Shown in pieces: positions 46,145-58,652 of a stretch of DNA of 64,000 nucleotides. Every line of letters starts with the position of its first letter. The stretch's first letter is position 1. The notes beneath the pieces were generated by a model. The model had not been told where the DNA came from. It searched no databases and was given only the letters and a program-made list of their open reading frames with translations. This DNA is from Haematococcus lacustris (Eukaryota; Chlorophyta; Chlorophyceae; Chlamydomonadales; Haematococcaceae). The position numbers and the translations under genes were made by a program. The stretch spans positions 1 through 64,000 of the forward strand of contig JASKMD010000225.1 of the NCBI GenBank assembly GCA_030144725.1, in the 5' to 3' direction.

Positions 46145-46725
46145 CGCAACAACAGCCTCAGTCCCTGCAGCTGCCAACACAACCCAACCATAAACAAGCA
46201 GCAGGGTCTGACAGGGAGGGTACCTGTGGGGTTGTGTTCTGTGGGTGGATGAAGCAGGTGGTGGTCTTCACTGGCAATTCTGGCATTGGAGCGTGGGAGG
46301 GGTGGGGTAGGGTGGCGAGGCAGTGTTGAGGCCTGTCGCTGGAAGGGGTTGATAAGCCCAGGAACCATGTGACAACATGGCAGCTGAGAAGCAAGGAGGT
46401 GGTACTACTTTACGGTTTGCATACCAGCCTAGTCAGGTCGGGTCACCCTGAGCGTCCCATTGGGCCTGCTGCTGGAAGTCCCAGCAAGGGAGGTGGGTCA
46501 CCGGCTGCTCCGGCTGCAGCCGGGAGCCAGCAGCGTGACCAACCGCACCGCAACCAGTCTTGGCCTGACTGCAGGTGGACGCTGCTGCTGCTGCTGCTGC
46601 TGCGCTTGACTCATGCTAGCGGCATGACAGCCAGGGGACCAGCCACCAGTGGGACCAGGTGGTTGGACAAGGGCTTCATCAGCCCTGTGCCAGCCTTGCA
46701 GCACATCAGGGAAGTGTGTGGTGCC

Positions 46726-46905
46726 CCTGGAGCTGCTGGAACACAGGGCTCTGCGCAGCCAGCAGTTGGCGCATCTGCTCAGCCTGCTGAGCTTGTAGGC
46801 TGCCCAAGTGAATGAGGGGATGGGTGGGGGTCAATGGGAGAAGGGGAGAGATAAGGCTGGGGCATAGGGGCCAGATCAGCAGCAATCTGGCCACTGCCGA
46901 GGAGC
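46726..46905 (+). pseudogene. Partial copy of a leucine-zipper gene exon and intron
   Basis: The segment GCTGGAACACAGGGCTCTGC ... GCATCTGCTCAGC and the following GAATGAGGGGATGGGTGGGG ... TCTGGCCACTGCC matches 45199-45372 (the exon ending at 45266 plus its intron). In the exon frame it reads LLEHRALRSQQLAHLLSLLS, Leu, then TAG. It could be a remnant of a tandem duplication just downstream of the gene. Confidence 0.75.
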
Positions 46906-47559
46906 TTCTAGGCACTGCGCTGCCCAGATACCAGAGCATACCGATGGCTGAGCAAGCAGCTGCACTACAGACGGACAGACAGAAGTAAAGACTACGCCCT
47001 TGTCGTCAGGCGTGCAGTAATGGAGGAGACTAGCCTCGGGGCATGCCCTTGCTACCCTCTCCCTAGTGCTGCATGACAGACTAACCAAGCCTGAGCCCCA
47101 GTCCGAGAGTAGTGACTGTCTGTAGACATGCTGGCGGCTGCCATAAATGTAGCTGTGCCGTAGCATGCATCCCCTCAGCTTTCAGCTGGCAAAGGAGGCG
47201 CCTGGTGGAGCTGTGTTGGTGGCCACACCGAGCAGCACCTCCTGCTTATGGTAAGGATTATCATGGCTTGGACTTTAAGAAGCTGCAAGACCTAGTATAC
47301 TAGTCACAGGCACAGCAGCCTGTAGCATAGTGATGTATGCACCAAGCTGTGGCTTACATACCCCCAGAAAAAAGGAGTGGCTGCGGGGCGTGAGCAAAGC
47401 AACTTCTTACTGTGATTATCACCTCGCGGCACAACGTACCTGGTGCATGACTTATTCAACTACCGATTATGAAAGCGGCATCGCTGACACGCTCTGAAGT
47501 TGGCTTACATCGCTTACACCGTTGGCCGCTAGGTTACTTGGGGCTTTCCCATCGTGACC

Positions 47560-47665
47560 ACCCCAACCCAACAAAAAACATAAAAAAACCCTAACTCCCC
47601 AACAAAAACTAAACAAAAACCCTAAACAAACTCAACAAACAAACTCAACAAAAACCCTAGCTCAA
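47560..47665 (+). repeat. A-rich tract with CCCTAA-like units
   Basis: Irregular ACAAAAACCCTAAAC, AAAAAACCCTAAC and ACAAAAACCCTAGC units. On the opposite strand this reads like degenerate TTTAGGG/TTTTAGGG, a plant/Chlamydomonas-type telomere motif, unlike the TTAGGG-like patch at 24700. Confidence 0.55.
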
Positions 47666-47694
47666 CCCAGCCCCCTTGTTCCTCACTAGGGCCT

Positions 47695-47776
47695 CCATTT
47701 GAGCCTGATCAGTAGTGCCCACTAGCAGCCACTAACGGGAATATACTAGTGGGCAATAGTGGCCCGACTCAAATGG
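47695..47776. repeat. 82-bp inverted repeat
   Basis: Outer arms CCATTTGAG (47695-47703) and CTCAAATGG (47768-47776), and inner arms TGCCCACTAG (47716-47725) and CTAGTGGGCA (47746-47755), with equal 12-bp spacers between outer and inner arms and a 20-bp loop. It could fold as a hairpin or be a miniature element. Confidence 0.8.
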
Positions 47777-49060
47777 TGTTATTGGGCTGTGTGGAGTTAA
47801 CCCAGTGCACATGGACATGGTGCATGAGTGCCTACCACCTACCTTATTGCCTGACCCGTTAGGGCTATCGTGTAGAGTTGGCATGACAAAACATGCACTA
47901 ATGTAAAAGCTGATGACAGCTCAAGAAGGGGGCACACACCACTGTGCCGCAGCAGCAACATTCCAACCCAGACCATTATTACAGAAGTGATTAATGTTGA
48001 TGCAAACCGTCCGCAATCGGCAGACTCAACACAGACCAACTTCCCAACCTCACCAGCTGCCCTGTTGGATGCGTAGCCGAGGCTGTGGAGTATACACAGC
48101 CAGCTGACTGTGCAAGAGATCTGGATCACGAGCCAAGATGACCCTGCTCCGCTCATGTTGTGCTCCACAGCACCTACCCTATTACTGCCACTGGCAGCTG
48201 TCTGGTTCTTAGAAGCAAAGGAGCACTGTGGACTATTCGCTGGCGCTGTATGTGCTGCTGGCCACTGTGCTGCTGCCCTGCACCTCTGGCGAGCTGATGG
48301 GGCTTGCGGCAGGCCGCACCACACTCTGCGCCGCTCTCAGCAGCTCCCTGTGGTTATAAGGCATAGAGTGCAAACCAGGCGCATGTGACACCCGCATCAG
48401 GCCAGGGTCAGGGCCAGGGCTGCAGGGGGCTGCTGGGAGTGGCTTGGGTGTGGGCAGTGCACCAGATGCAGGTGACACCAGCAGCAGGCCAGGTTGCGAG
48501 GGGCCGGCAGGAAGCAGTAATCACACAGTCTCATTTGTAAAGACATTCATGGCATTAATGACATCCATGGCCCAAAGCAAGCTGGGTGTAGGTGGGCATA
48601 GCATGTGCGGATAGTGAAACCGTGAGCAGGCATGCTTGGGATATGTGATAGGTGTGGGCTAGGAAGGGCCTTGGCAAATGCATGCAGGCAAGCCGCTCCT
48701 CCTACCCGCCTGCCTTCTGCCATGGTCAATGCCGTCCTCTATGGTGGGGGTTGGTTGATTGAGTGACCAGCAGGGCCTACGAAAGAGGCTAGTACCAGAA
48801 GTGGTACCGCCCTCCCCGGCCCTTTCAGTGTCTGCTGTTGAGCCCTGGTGGCACCTGCTGATCCATGCACCTGCTGACCTTGACCTGTTGACCTAGACAC
48901 TTGCTGGCTGTGCTTATGTGGCCCCACCTTTGCAAGGGGTTGGGGGCAGGGAGTTAGGGATTGGCCCGGTCAGCAGATCCAGACTCCAGACAACACAGCT
49001 CCCTTGTGTGATCTTGTACCTCACTCTCAATAGCCACCAACTAGTGGATACCCGGTTGGG

Positions 49061-49843
49061 CTAGGATAGGCCCAGGCAACTGCATTCCTCCACGCCCTGG
49101 CTAGCAGGTGCCCTCTGCACCACAGCAACACCAGCTGCCCACCTTTGGGCCGCTTCGTCCAGGCCAGCCTTCCCTGCCACCTCCTGCAATTGCTGCAGCA
49201 CTGCCTGCTTATCCATCTCGTCCACTGAGCTGATGCTCCCGGAGCTGAGGGAGAAACTAGGTCCAGCTGGGCCGACCTCCTGCATGGAGACATCGACAGG
49301 TGCAGGGTTCAACACCCGTTGCCGGTGGGTGGCAGGTGAAAAAGGCTCAAACCGAGAGGCTGCCTGGCCAGTCAAACAAGGCAGTGGTTGGAGCAACTTG
49401 GACGGAATACCAGCGCAGCCATACATTGCAGAACTGCCACACGGATGAAGCGGACAAAAAGACAAGGGTGAGGGGCGAGGAAGCAAGGTGCGAGAGGTGG
49501 GGCAGCCCCCGCTCACCTGCATGATATCATGCACTGGGACATGGTCGGTAATGATAGCGCCTCCCTGCCCCTGCCCCTGTGGTGCGCTGCTGTCAACGAC
49601 ACCACGCTGCCCAGCTGCAAACGCTTCGACCGAGGCCAAGCGGCGTTGGGCGGCCTTCAGCGCCCGTGACGCCTTGTCACCACTCATGGCTGAAGTGTCC
49701 GGGTCAGAGCGGTGGACCTTTGGGCTGGCTAGAGGAGCTTCCACAGCCTGGGTCCCTTGGCTGGCCTCAGGGCTGCCACCTACCACACTGGCACCACCGT
49801 CAGCCCCTTCACTTGAGGGGGAGTTGGTTGCATGGAAGGTTTC

Positions 49844-49879
<36 letters not shown>

Positions 49880-52800
49880 GTCGGTGGGCAGGGGGGGCCG
49901 GACAGCGGCCAAGGGGGGTAGCAGTGTGGAGCTGCCATCATCTTGGGACAGCAGACCGGCTCCAGGCGGGCGCTGGGCTGTCCCACCCCTGAGGTGGGTG
50001 GGCAGGCACACCGGAACACCGACATGGGTGAGGTGTAAGGGTAACGGTTTGATACCGGAGCACCGACATGGGTGAGATGTAAGGGTAATGGTTCTACACA
50101 GATGAAGGGGTGAGTTTGTGGGTAGGCAGGCTGGTCACAAGGCTGGCAGGCGGACAGGCAAGCGGCAGTCTCTGGCACCATCACGCCATCATCACGCCAT
50201 CATTAGATAGTCCAGCATGTTTGGATGCAACACCGCGTCTTGTGAGACATGCCTGTCCTGCTACCATGTATTGCGGAATGAAACCAAAGAGGAGTGTGGC
50301 TGTGCTCAAGCATGGACAGCAAGAGCGGTTTTGATGCAGATGACAAAGTGGGTCGAATGGCTCTAACACCCTGTTGCCTTTGCCTCTGAACTACCCTGAG
50401 GCACCTCCCTCCTCATCACCTCTGGACAACACTGGCTCTTTGGGCAGCACCACAGACTGTCTTGGCTTCACGCAACATGTAGCATGTCCATGTAGTCATG
50501 CAAATCTGGATCTGGGATCTCCTCATGCAATTGTAAGATCTAAGCAGGTGGTGGTGTTCTGAGGCTGGGTTCAACTCCCAGGCAGACTGAGGCATCCTTG
50601 ACTACGCCCTGGTCTGTTCCGGAGACCTCTAAACACCATTAACTGCTTTACGCGTTTCCAGGGCCGAGTGGCTTGTGCACACTGCTTGCCCTGAAGTACC
50701 CTGAGGGTACCTCCTCACAACCTGACACCTCGCACAACATTTACTGCATAGGCGGCACCAGACTCACAGATGCGGCTCACGCGGCAGGGCTTGGCCCCAA
50801 TGGCCCAGCATAATCTCAATAAGAGCAAGCAGCAGCTTTCCATGATGACCCAGGAAGCAAAGAGATGTAGCCTGTATTGCCCCTATAGTGAGACTATCCC
50901 TTTCCCACTCCTTAAACCCAACATCCCTTCACCAAGTTTCCACCCACCCAGCCATTCGCAACCCTACCCACCCTCCAGCCCCAGCCACCACACCTCTTCC
51001 TTCCTTGCACCATCTCCTCCACCTCCACCCACCACTCGTCTCCTTCAACCAACCCCTCGGCCACAGCCTGGTTATACTCCTCGATGCTCATTCGTCGAGG
51101 CTGCCTGCCATCCTCCCCGTTCAAGCCTTCAGGAGCCAGGCCTGCGCCCGGCGGCCTGCTCAACTTATCTCCCAGCTCCCTGCGTGTCACACTTGCATGG
51201 CACACCTCACTCACCACATGGGGCTTGCATGTCAAAAGTCATTGCCTTTCCTGCCGTGCCTGCACTGGGTCGTGCCCCCCTGCAGCAAGGGACACAGAGG
51301 GCTTTCATGCCGAAACCCTTTCTTTGCCCTTCTTCACCATTCTTTGCCCGTCGACCTTCACTCTTTCTTCAACTTTCTATCTCAAGCCATTTCAATGCGT
51401 GTAGTCTGTGCTTACTGCCCCTGTTGTCGATGCTGTCACTGCGGTCGTCGCTGCTGCTGTCGCTGCTGCTGTCACTGCTGCTGCTGCTGCTGCTGCTATG
51501 AGCCATTACCCAGCGTGTTTACACATCCAAGGTCATGCCTGATTTGCTTCCACGCAAAACAGCTGCTGCTTGCTTTGTTCACACCCAAGGGGTGCTGGAG
51601 ACCACAAGAAGCTCCCCACCCCTTTCACTCTGCCTTCTCCTGCTCCTCTCTGCCACCTCACATGTTGCATGTGTAACGGCACACGCAACACACCCACTCA
51701 CACTCTCACTTACACTCTCACTCTCGCTCTCGCTCTCGCCTCTCACCAGTCATCCGCAGGCAGGCTGCTCTTGGCCACTGCTTGGTTGTAGTCGGCGACA
51801 GAGTGTGGGTGAGGTGTGGCTTCACTCAGGTCCTCATCACTTAGGTCGGCTGCTGGCCTGTGGAAAACAAGTTGAGGCGGGTGGGCTGCCATACACCAGC
51901 AACACACTTGGGCACGCCATGGCAGGCACAGACAGGAGGCCTGCAGCTGTAGCCCACGCGCAGGCCCAGACCTGCTATCCCTAACCACACCAGCAAGCCA
52001 GGGAGTGGCAATGCGCCGCCACCCTGCCGCCATACGGCATCACCACCATACCCATACCAGCAAGCCAGGGAGGGTAGCAAGTGCATGCCCCGAGACTTCT
52101 CTCCTCCCCAACTACCCACTCGACAGCGAGGGCGTAGTCTCTCCCTTTCCAGCAAGCCAGGGAGGGGCGATGCACTGGCCGCATGTGGAGCGCTGTAGCA
52201 GCGGCAGCAGCCCTCACCTTGAATCCTGGTCACCAGGCGCCACGGCTCCAGGCGCTCCAGAGCTGTCCCGCTCCTGCCCTGCCTGCCCCTGACCTTCACT
52301 TGCGTCGGCGTGATGATCACCTCCTCCTGGAGTGGCCCCATGTGCCCGACTTTGGGCAATGTTCTCAGACACTGTGCAGGCAGTTGGCAGGGCAGAGCGC
52401 TGGAGCTGTGGCCCTGACCTGGACATGTGACAGGCAGGCAGAGAGGGAAGAGGTGGCGGGGTGATGCTGGGTGGCGGGCTGGGAGGAGAAGGTGGGAGGG
52501 GCAATGCGCAGGATGGTGGGAGGCAGGAGGGAGGAGGAGGGGAGGGTGTGTGGGCCATTGATTTTGTGCCAACCACTTAGTACTGTATGGCATGTTGGTA
52601 CCACCCTGTGCTTGTCCCACCAAGAGCCAGCTATCAAGGCAGCAGGTGCAAGAGGCTGGCGTGGATGTGCCAGGCAGTCACAGGTCACTGCACCCCCTTT
52701 GTGCCTGAGGCAAGCAGGCGACGCAGGCACAGGCCGATGGTGGGTTATAGCCCTAGCGTGCTCCCCACCTCGCAACCTCCAGGCCCCTCAATCATTGTCA

Positions 52801-53917
52801 CTCCCACGGTCTCCTTCCCTCTCACTCCCTCTCCCTCATCCCCTGCTCCCTCATGCCCTCACTCCCTCACCTCCTACCTGTGGCCAGCATCTCCGCCACC
52901 CCCATGATGCCAGTGGGTGGCTTCATTGCAGCTTCCACATCACTCTCCATCCCACTCCCTGAGGCTGCCCTGGCGGGAGAAGCCCTGGGGCCTGCCAATA
53001 GCAGCCCGCACATCAGCCTGATGGCCCAGTCACATGCATCTTGCCGTCGCATGCACCATGCCCTGAGTGGCATCAGACCTCATTCGCCGTGTGCCATGCC
53101 ACAGCTCGTCACTCAACCTGATGCACAAAGAAGTGCTGGGTATGGGCCCAGGGTGCTGTTGGCACGCCCTGTACATAGCCAACCCTGCTTGCACGCTGAG
53201 CAAGGGCATATTGCATGTCAGCGCATAGTGGGAAGCATGAGCGATAACAGCGACATGAGCAACTGCCACACCTCACACCTTCACTGCTGGTAGGGTGGGC
53301 CTGCGGTGTGGGACTGCTGCCCTGAGCGTCGATGTCATTCCTGATGCTATCCAGCAGCTCCGCAGCAGCCCCACTCATGTGTGGGACGGGGGGTGGAGGG
53401 GGCCGGCTGGGCACGTCTGGGCGATGGCTGGCGGTAGGCGGGTCCACCAGGGACTGCAATGGCACAGGCTTGCACTGGGCAAGTGCGCCATGTCATCATC
53501 GCAATCAGGGGCGTTAGATTGGAGGCCGTTAACCTGGAGTTGCCTAAACCAGCCAGCCCGTTAGCATTGATGGGAGTGGAGCGGCGACCTCACCCTCACC
53601 TGCCCGGGAAAGTCGTCGGGATTAGACGACGGACGTGCGGATGTGCGGGCCGCGCTGCCCTACGACGCAGCTAGCGACAACACTTGGAGGAAGACGGTGA
53701 CAGTGTGTCTAACGCTAAGCGGTGCGGCCGCTGCGGCCGGGACATCCCCCCTTGAAAGTGGACTGGGCTCAACACGGTTTCTGCTGAACGGGCTGTGCTG
53801 AGTGCGCGCCGAGTTTGCTGGCGTGCTAATGTGAGTCACAGAGGTGCCAGACATGTGACGCACCTGGTCATCGCCGATTGGGTGTGCATCACGGTAGGCT
53901 AGCACTGACAGCGGCAT
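49061..53917 (-). CDS. Unrecognised multi-exon gene with repeated YNQAVA motif
   Basis: Minus-strand exons with closing phases: 53279-53453, 52878-52991, 52218-52371, 51747-51857, 51033-51179, 49517-49988 and 49061-49279 (TAG at the end). Together they encode 463 residues. A likely first exon is 53864-53917 (ATG, MPLSVLAYRDAHPIGDDQ). One or two exons between 53600 and 53835 remain unresolved. Two neighbouring exons end alike: VADYNQAVAKSSLPADDW and IEEYNQAVAEGLVEGDEW, both splitting the final Trp codon, so they look like duplicated exons. The 49517-49988 exon has a Ser run from AGC repeats and a segment KASRALKAAQRRLASVEAFA. The last exon has a helix-like SVDEMDKQAVLQQLQEVAGK. I know no matching family. 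The protein is hydrophilic, without membrane segments or a clear signal peptide. Confidence 0.6.
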
Positions 53918-54308
53918 CCTCCCCTTTGCGCGGACAATGCAAGGAGCACCCGGTCGGACGCATGCCTTGTTACCCACTATCAAGTTCATTCACTGTGCAG
54001 TAACTATGTATGCAGAACGGTCGCCAGCGGGAACTCTGTTTTGACCTGAGTGTGACCAATGATCTGGCCATGGATGCGTTTTTTGTCCAAAGGTTTAGCA
54101 CGGCCACTGCTGCCAACTGCTGTGCTTGTTCGTCCCTGCCCCTGCCCCTGCCCCTGCCCAAACGTCAGCTAGCGGGGCCAGAGCCTCCAGTGTCAGCTGT
54201 GGCGGACCCTGGATTTTTGTACTTTAATCCAAACCCCAGTGTAACCTGCAAATCGATAGCTCGCGATTGCAGCGCGGGACTCGTCCCCTGTCTGCAACGC
54301 CCTCGAGC

Positions 54309-56764
54309 ATGTCTACCAATGTTCTTCTCACGACGGTGGTTCCCGCGCTGGGAGCTGTCGTGTCGCTGCTAATGTGGGTAGGCACGTTACGAGGGTGTCA
54401 CGTTGATATACTTCATGCCCAGAGTCACTGCGGGGCAAAGACATATTCAAGCTGGGATATTGCCAGGGTTTACAACTAAGGCAGCTCCACCTCACTGGCC
54501 AGCACTTCCGTCCACAGGTATGCCTCCCCTGTCATGGCAGTCATGGCAGCCTCAAAGACAAAGAACATGGGCGATCTCAACCCCGTACCGTTTGCAATAA
54601 CAGTTGCCAACACGATTGTGTGGGGCACTTACGGTGCGGCTTGAACTCCTGCAGCTATCACCGCACTCTCACAAGCATTGAAGGGTAAACTGTGTATCAA
54701 CAGATCATACCGTCACATTTGCGCCAGCATCTGGCCTGCTGACCTGTTGACCATCACATGGCATACTTAGCTTGCATGCATATCATACATGTATGGCTCG
54801 CCTTCTCTTCACGCAAAGCTCCTGTGGACAGCGGCAGGGCAGGGCAGGGCAGACTTCCCGTGTGTGGCCCTCCACTACAGCATTGGCTGTACACTTGGCC
54901 ACCAGCGCAGGCCTCATAAAGCAAGATGTGTTCGTGACCACCCCCAATGTGCTGGGCGTGGTGGTGGCCATGTACTGTGCGCTGTCGTGCTATGGGCTAG
55001 CGCATGAAGAGGTGGGTGCAGTATCAGCCTGCATACCCACATGAAGCCTGCATGCATGAGTGCACCCACGTCAATGAACAGGCCTACCTGGACGGACTGG
55101 ATGGACTGTTCTCTTCACCTGGTCACATGCTTAGTGGTGGAAGGAAGTCTGTCACTGCTGACGTTTAGGTGCATAAGATGAGGGGCAAGCCGGTCACTAT
55201 GCCGGGTTCATGTGTTCAGCATACATATCCATATACATCAACTGACTGCTGCAACAGACCTGTTCCAAACCTAGTGCCCACGCAATGCAGCCAGGGCATG
55301 CAATGTCTGCACACTCACTTCCTTTGGCAGGAAACTTCAACCGTGTGCAGGGCCTCAGGTGGCAGGGGTATCACACATCATTGAGTGCTAACACCAGGCG
55401 CAGCCCGTTCTCTGTGTCCACCCACAGAGCCAGCAGTCTTGACCGGCGTCAAGTCTGAGAAGGATGTGTTGCCCCCGTGTCTTGATACTAGGACGCAACA
55501 CATACTTGTTTGCGCAACCTGGTGTGAGCTCTACCCTACGCTGATGGGACCTTGATTTTGCAGAGTGTGACCTGGTATGGCCCTGACCTGATCTTGTGTG
55601 ATCTGGTGTGACCTGTTCCAGACACGGGACCGCATGCGGCTCATTCTGTGCGGGGAGTCCGCCATCCTGGCGGCCCTGGGCGTGGCCACCTCCTTTGGTG
55701 CCAGCACCCTCCAGGAACAGCTCAACATCTGGTGGGTGCAGCAGCAGTAGCGGAAGCAGCAGCGGCAGCAGGAACGGGACAAGGAGCGACATCAGCAGCA
55801 GCAGGACAAGGATCAGCGGCGATGCAGACATAGCAGCACCACAAGCGCACCATTACTGTACCCGGCACAGCAGTTCCTGTGAAAGCAGCAACTGTACATG
55901 GCAGCTGCCATGCAGCTGCCAGTACTTTGCAGTCAGCTTGTCCCTGTGGTCGCACACTCGAGCCATGTATTTTGACCTAAGCCAGCTAAGGTCGAGCTAT
56001 CAGCCTGAGGGTGTGAACATGGGCGATGGCAGTTTCAGCTACTATTGTGCAACCATGCACAATAATATAGCAATATATAATGGGTATGTATATAATTGCC
56101 TGCCTGCCCGCCCGCCTGCCTGCCCACTTGTGCTCCGGCTTACTTGCTAATCCACCTGCCTGTCACACTTACTGGCTGATGGACCAACTGACTAACTGAC
56201 ACCCTGCCTAACTGACCAACTGCCTGGCTGGCAGGGGTATAGCCGGCAACTGCATCTCCCTAGTGTACTACGCTGCGCCCCTGAGCTCCATGGCCGAGGT
56301 CCTGAAGACCCGCAACTCCGCCTCCATCCTGCTGCCCCTCACAGTCATGAACCTGGCCAACGCTGCGCTGTGGACCACCTATGGCATGGTGAGCCCCTGG
56401 GGGGAGAGCAGCAGGGGCTAGGCGCAGGGGCAGGTTGACAGGGGCGCGGGTTAGGGTTTGAGGCAAGGGCAGGGCCGTATTTCTTTGAGTAGTGCTGCTA
56501 GGGCTGGCTGTTAGGTGAGGCGGCTGGTCTGTGGGCAGGCCACAAGTGCCTCAGACTTTTTCGATTTCCTAAAATCGACAAAGTTTGCCTATACCCTTGG
56601 CTGCTGCTGTTGCACCTCCTTCCCTCCAGGCCCTGCAAGACGTGTTCATCTATGCCCCTAACGGCATCGGCCTTGTCCTGTCCCTAGCCCAGCTGGGCCT
56701 GGCTTGCATCTACCCTAGCAAGCCGCGCCTCGTCCCCGGCGCCTCCCAGCTGCACGATGCGTGA
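54309..56764 (+). CDS. SWEET: SWEET sugar transporter (MtN3/saliva family)
   Basis: Six phase-matched exons: 54309-54373, 54518-54633, 54911-55011, 55622-55731, 56235-56388 and 56630-56764, giving 226 residues with TGA at 56762-56764. SWEETs are seven-helix uniporters that move sugars down their gradient across the plasma or internal membranes. Two MtN3 repeats are visible: KNMGDLNPVPFAITVANTIV to YCALSCYGLAHEE, and YYAAPLSSMAEVLKTRNSAS to LSLAQLGLACIYPSKPR. The substrate-site pairs known from AtSWEET1 are present: Trp57 with Asn73 (VWGTYG, TTPN) and Trp177 with Asn193 (LWTTYG, YAPN). The C-terminal tail is short. The final GCGTGAGTGG could also be a splice donor, in which case more tail follows. 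The sugar specificity cannot be read from the sequence. Confidence 0.92.
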
Positions 56765-58399
56765 GTGGAGACCTGCTAGGTGGTGGGTGCAACCGGGGAG
56801 TTGGAGCAGGCGGCAGGTGTGGGTGTCGAGCAAGGGGCAGGGGGCTCATGGTCAGGCGGGGTGGAGGGCAGGAGACAGGCAGGGACCCGTAGTGCTGAGG
56901 GATTGAGGCGGGCAGGGACTGAGCAGGCAGCCGGTGCTGATGCTGGCTGCAACCATGCAGGGGATGGTGAGTGGGTGGTCATGGGGGAGCCAAGGGGGGG
57001 CTCCTTGCTCTCCTTGCAATTGCACGTCAAGCAGCTTTCTATTTTTCTTCATCTCATGTCCTGCCTCTGGGTAGAGAAAGGGGGGTAATGAGGGCTAATG
57101 TACGTCAGTGTTGGCCTAGTGTCCTGTACAGGCCACTGGAAAGCCACTAGGAAGCCACCAGGAGGTTACTAAGAAGCTATAAGGAAGTTATTAGGAGGTC
57201 ACCAGGAGGAGGAAGGTTAAGCTGTATATGAACGCTGCACAGTGGTGCGGGTTTCCGTCACCTCTGCCTGGTGCGATATGTTCACAGGCAGTATGCGAAG
57301 GTGAGCACCACTGGTGACGTCCTGCCAGTGAGCCACAAGTAGGGTGTGAGAGCAAGCAGGGAGCTGGAGGCTGGAGGGTGGAGTGTGGGAGGGGCAGAGC
57401 GTGGTAGAGGGTGGAGGGTGGAGGGAGGGGAGGCGGACATAAAGGAAGGCAAGGACCGCAGCCTCCATGACTTCAACTCCCAGCCCTCCGGCTCTTGGCT
57501 GCCCTGTCGTGAAATCGGACACACCTGTCACACCATGATGTGGGTGGTCCATTCGGCGTTGGTCCCATTGGGCTGCTGGTCACAGCGCGGTCATGAGGCG
57601 AGATATGGCAATCAACCTACGCTGCTCCACCAACGTGTAGCCGGGTTTGCTGGGGTGCATGTATATGTGTTACCGCATGGCTTCAACCGACACTCTTGCT
57701 AGAAGTCCTGGCCAGCTAGGAAGGTATGCGGAGTTGTTGGGATGTGTCGGCATGGTATGATGCATGGCAACAGTTAGGGATGCGTTTGGCGAGGTGGTGC
57801 ATCACGGCGTAGAATGCAGTGCTGCGCCTTACCTTGGGTGACAGCTTGATCATGAGGATGGGTGGGCATATAGCTCGTGATCATCAGATCACTCCCAGCC
57901 AGCTTGTGATCCAGCCAGCAATGGACACGACCAAGCTGGGTGCGACGTTGAAAAGTAAGAGTGGAAGAAAGCGACATTGAGGAGTGACAGGGGCATAGAG
58001 AGAGGGAGAAGGAGAATTCGGCTAGCACCGCTGAAGCCATCAGCTGATAGGTTGTTGCTTGGCTGTCCTACCCCTCCACAGGTTTGGGAGTTTCTGCAAT
58101 GCGCTTCATTGCTAGATGCACAAACAATGGTGCACATGAGCTCAACACGAAGGCCTGAAACTTATCATGGTTGTTTAGGACAGCCCTGACACACTCCGGA
58201 CGCACCCAAATGGACCTCATGGCGACGCACTCGCAAAACGAAATGTCCAACACTATGAATCACCCCAGCAGAACAACAAGAGCAAGTGAGGTCCATGAGC
58301 TAACCTCCTGGAGCCTAGCCTTCTCCACCTCCAAGCAACCGTACACTCACCGTATCCTGCCTGTCCAACAGGTGTGTTGCCATGCGATTGAGGCTGATG

Positions 58400-58605
58400 T
58401 GACCCCCCTGCCCCTGCCCAGACCCCACCTCAACTGGATAGGCCCCTCCCCTGGCCAGCCCCCTGCCTTGCCCCTCCCTGCTGCACTTCGCCCTGATGCC
58501 CCAACCCAAGCCCCCCCTTGGGGTAGGTGACTGGACCGGGACACCGCCCCGCGCACTGAGTAGATTGTGCAACGCCTTGGTCAGGCCTCACAGGATGAGT
58601 TCCAA
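58400..58605 (+). pseudogene. Probable 3'-end relic of a Fanzor-like gene
   Basis: After a proline-rich stretch, the plus strand at about 58531-58602 reads LDRDTAPRTE, a stop, then IVQRLGQASQ. This parallels the RWLDRDTNPCLNFQRIGES block of the element at 14301-15900, and the proline-rich run before it parallels that gene's linker. The stop codon and the lack of other blocks show decay. Confidence 0.4.
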
Positions 58606-58652
58606 GATTGGCAAGCAGCTGAGCTGAGCCAGTAAAGCTAAGCTGAATTGAC

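Larger units (their letters stand above)
46145..49060. other. Intergenic, 2.9 kb, no recognised intact gene
   Basis: Apart from the exon copy at 46726-46905, the A-rich tract and the inverted repeat listed separately, I recognise nothing. A short plus-strand frame at about 48225-48358 (SLALYVLLATVLLPC...) looks like one membrane helix but has no family match. Confidence 0.4.
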
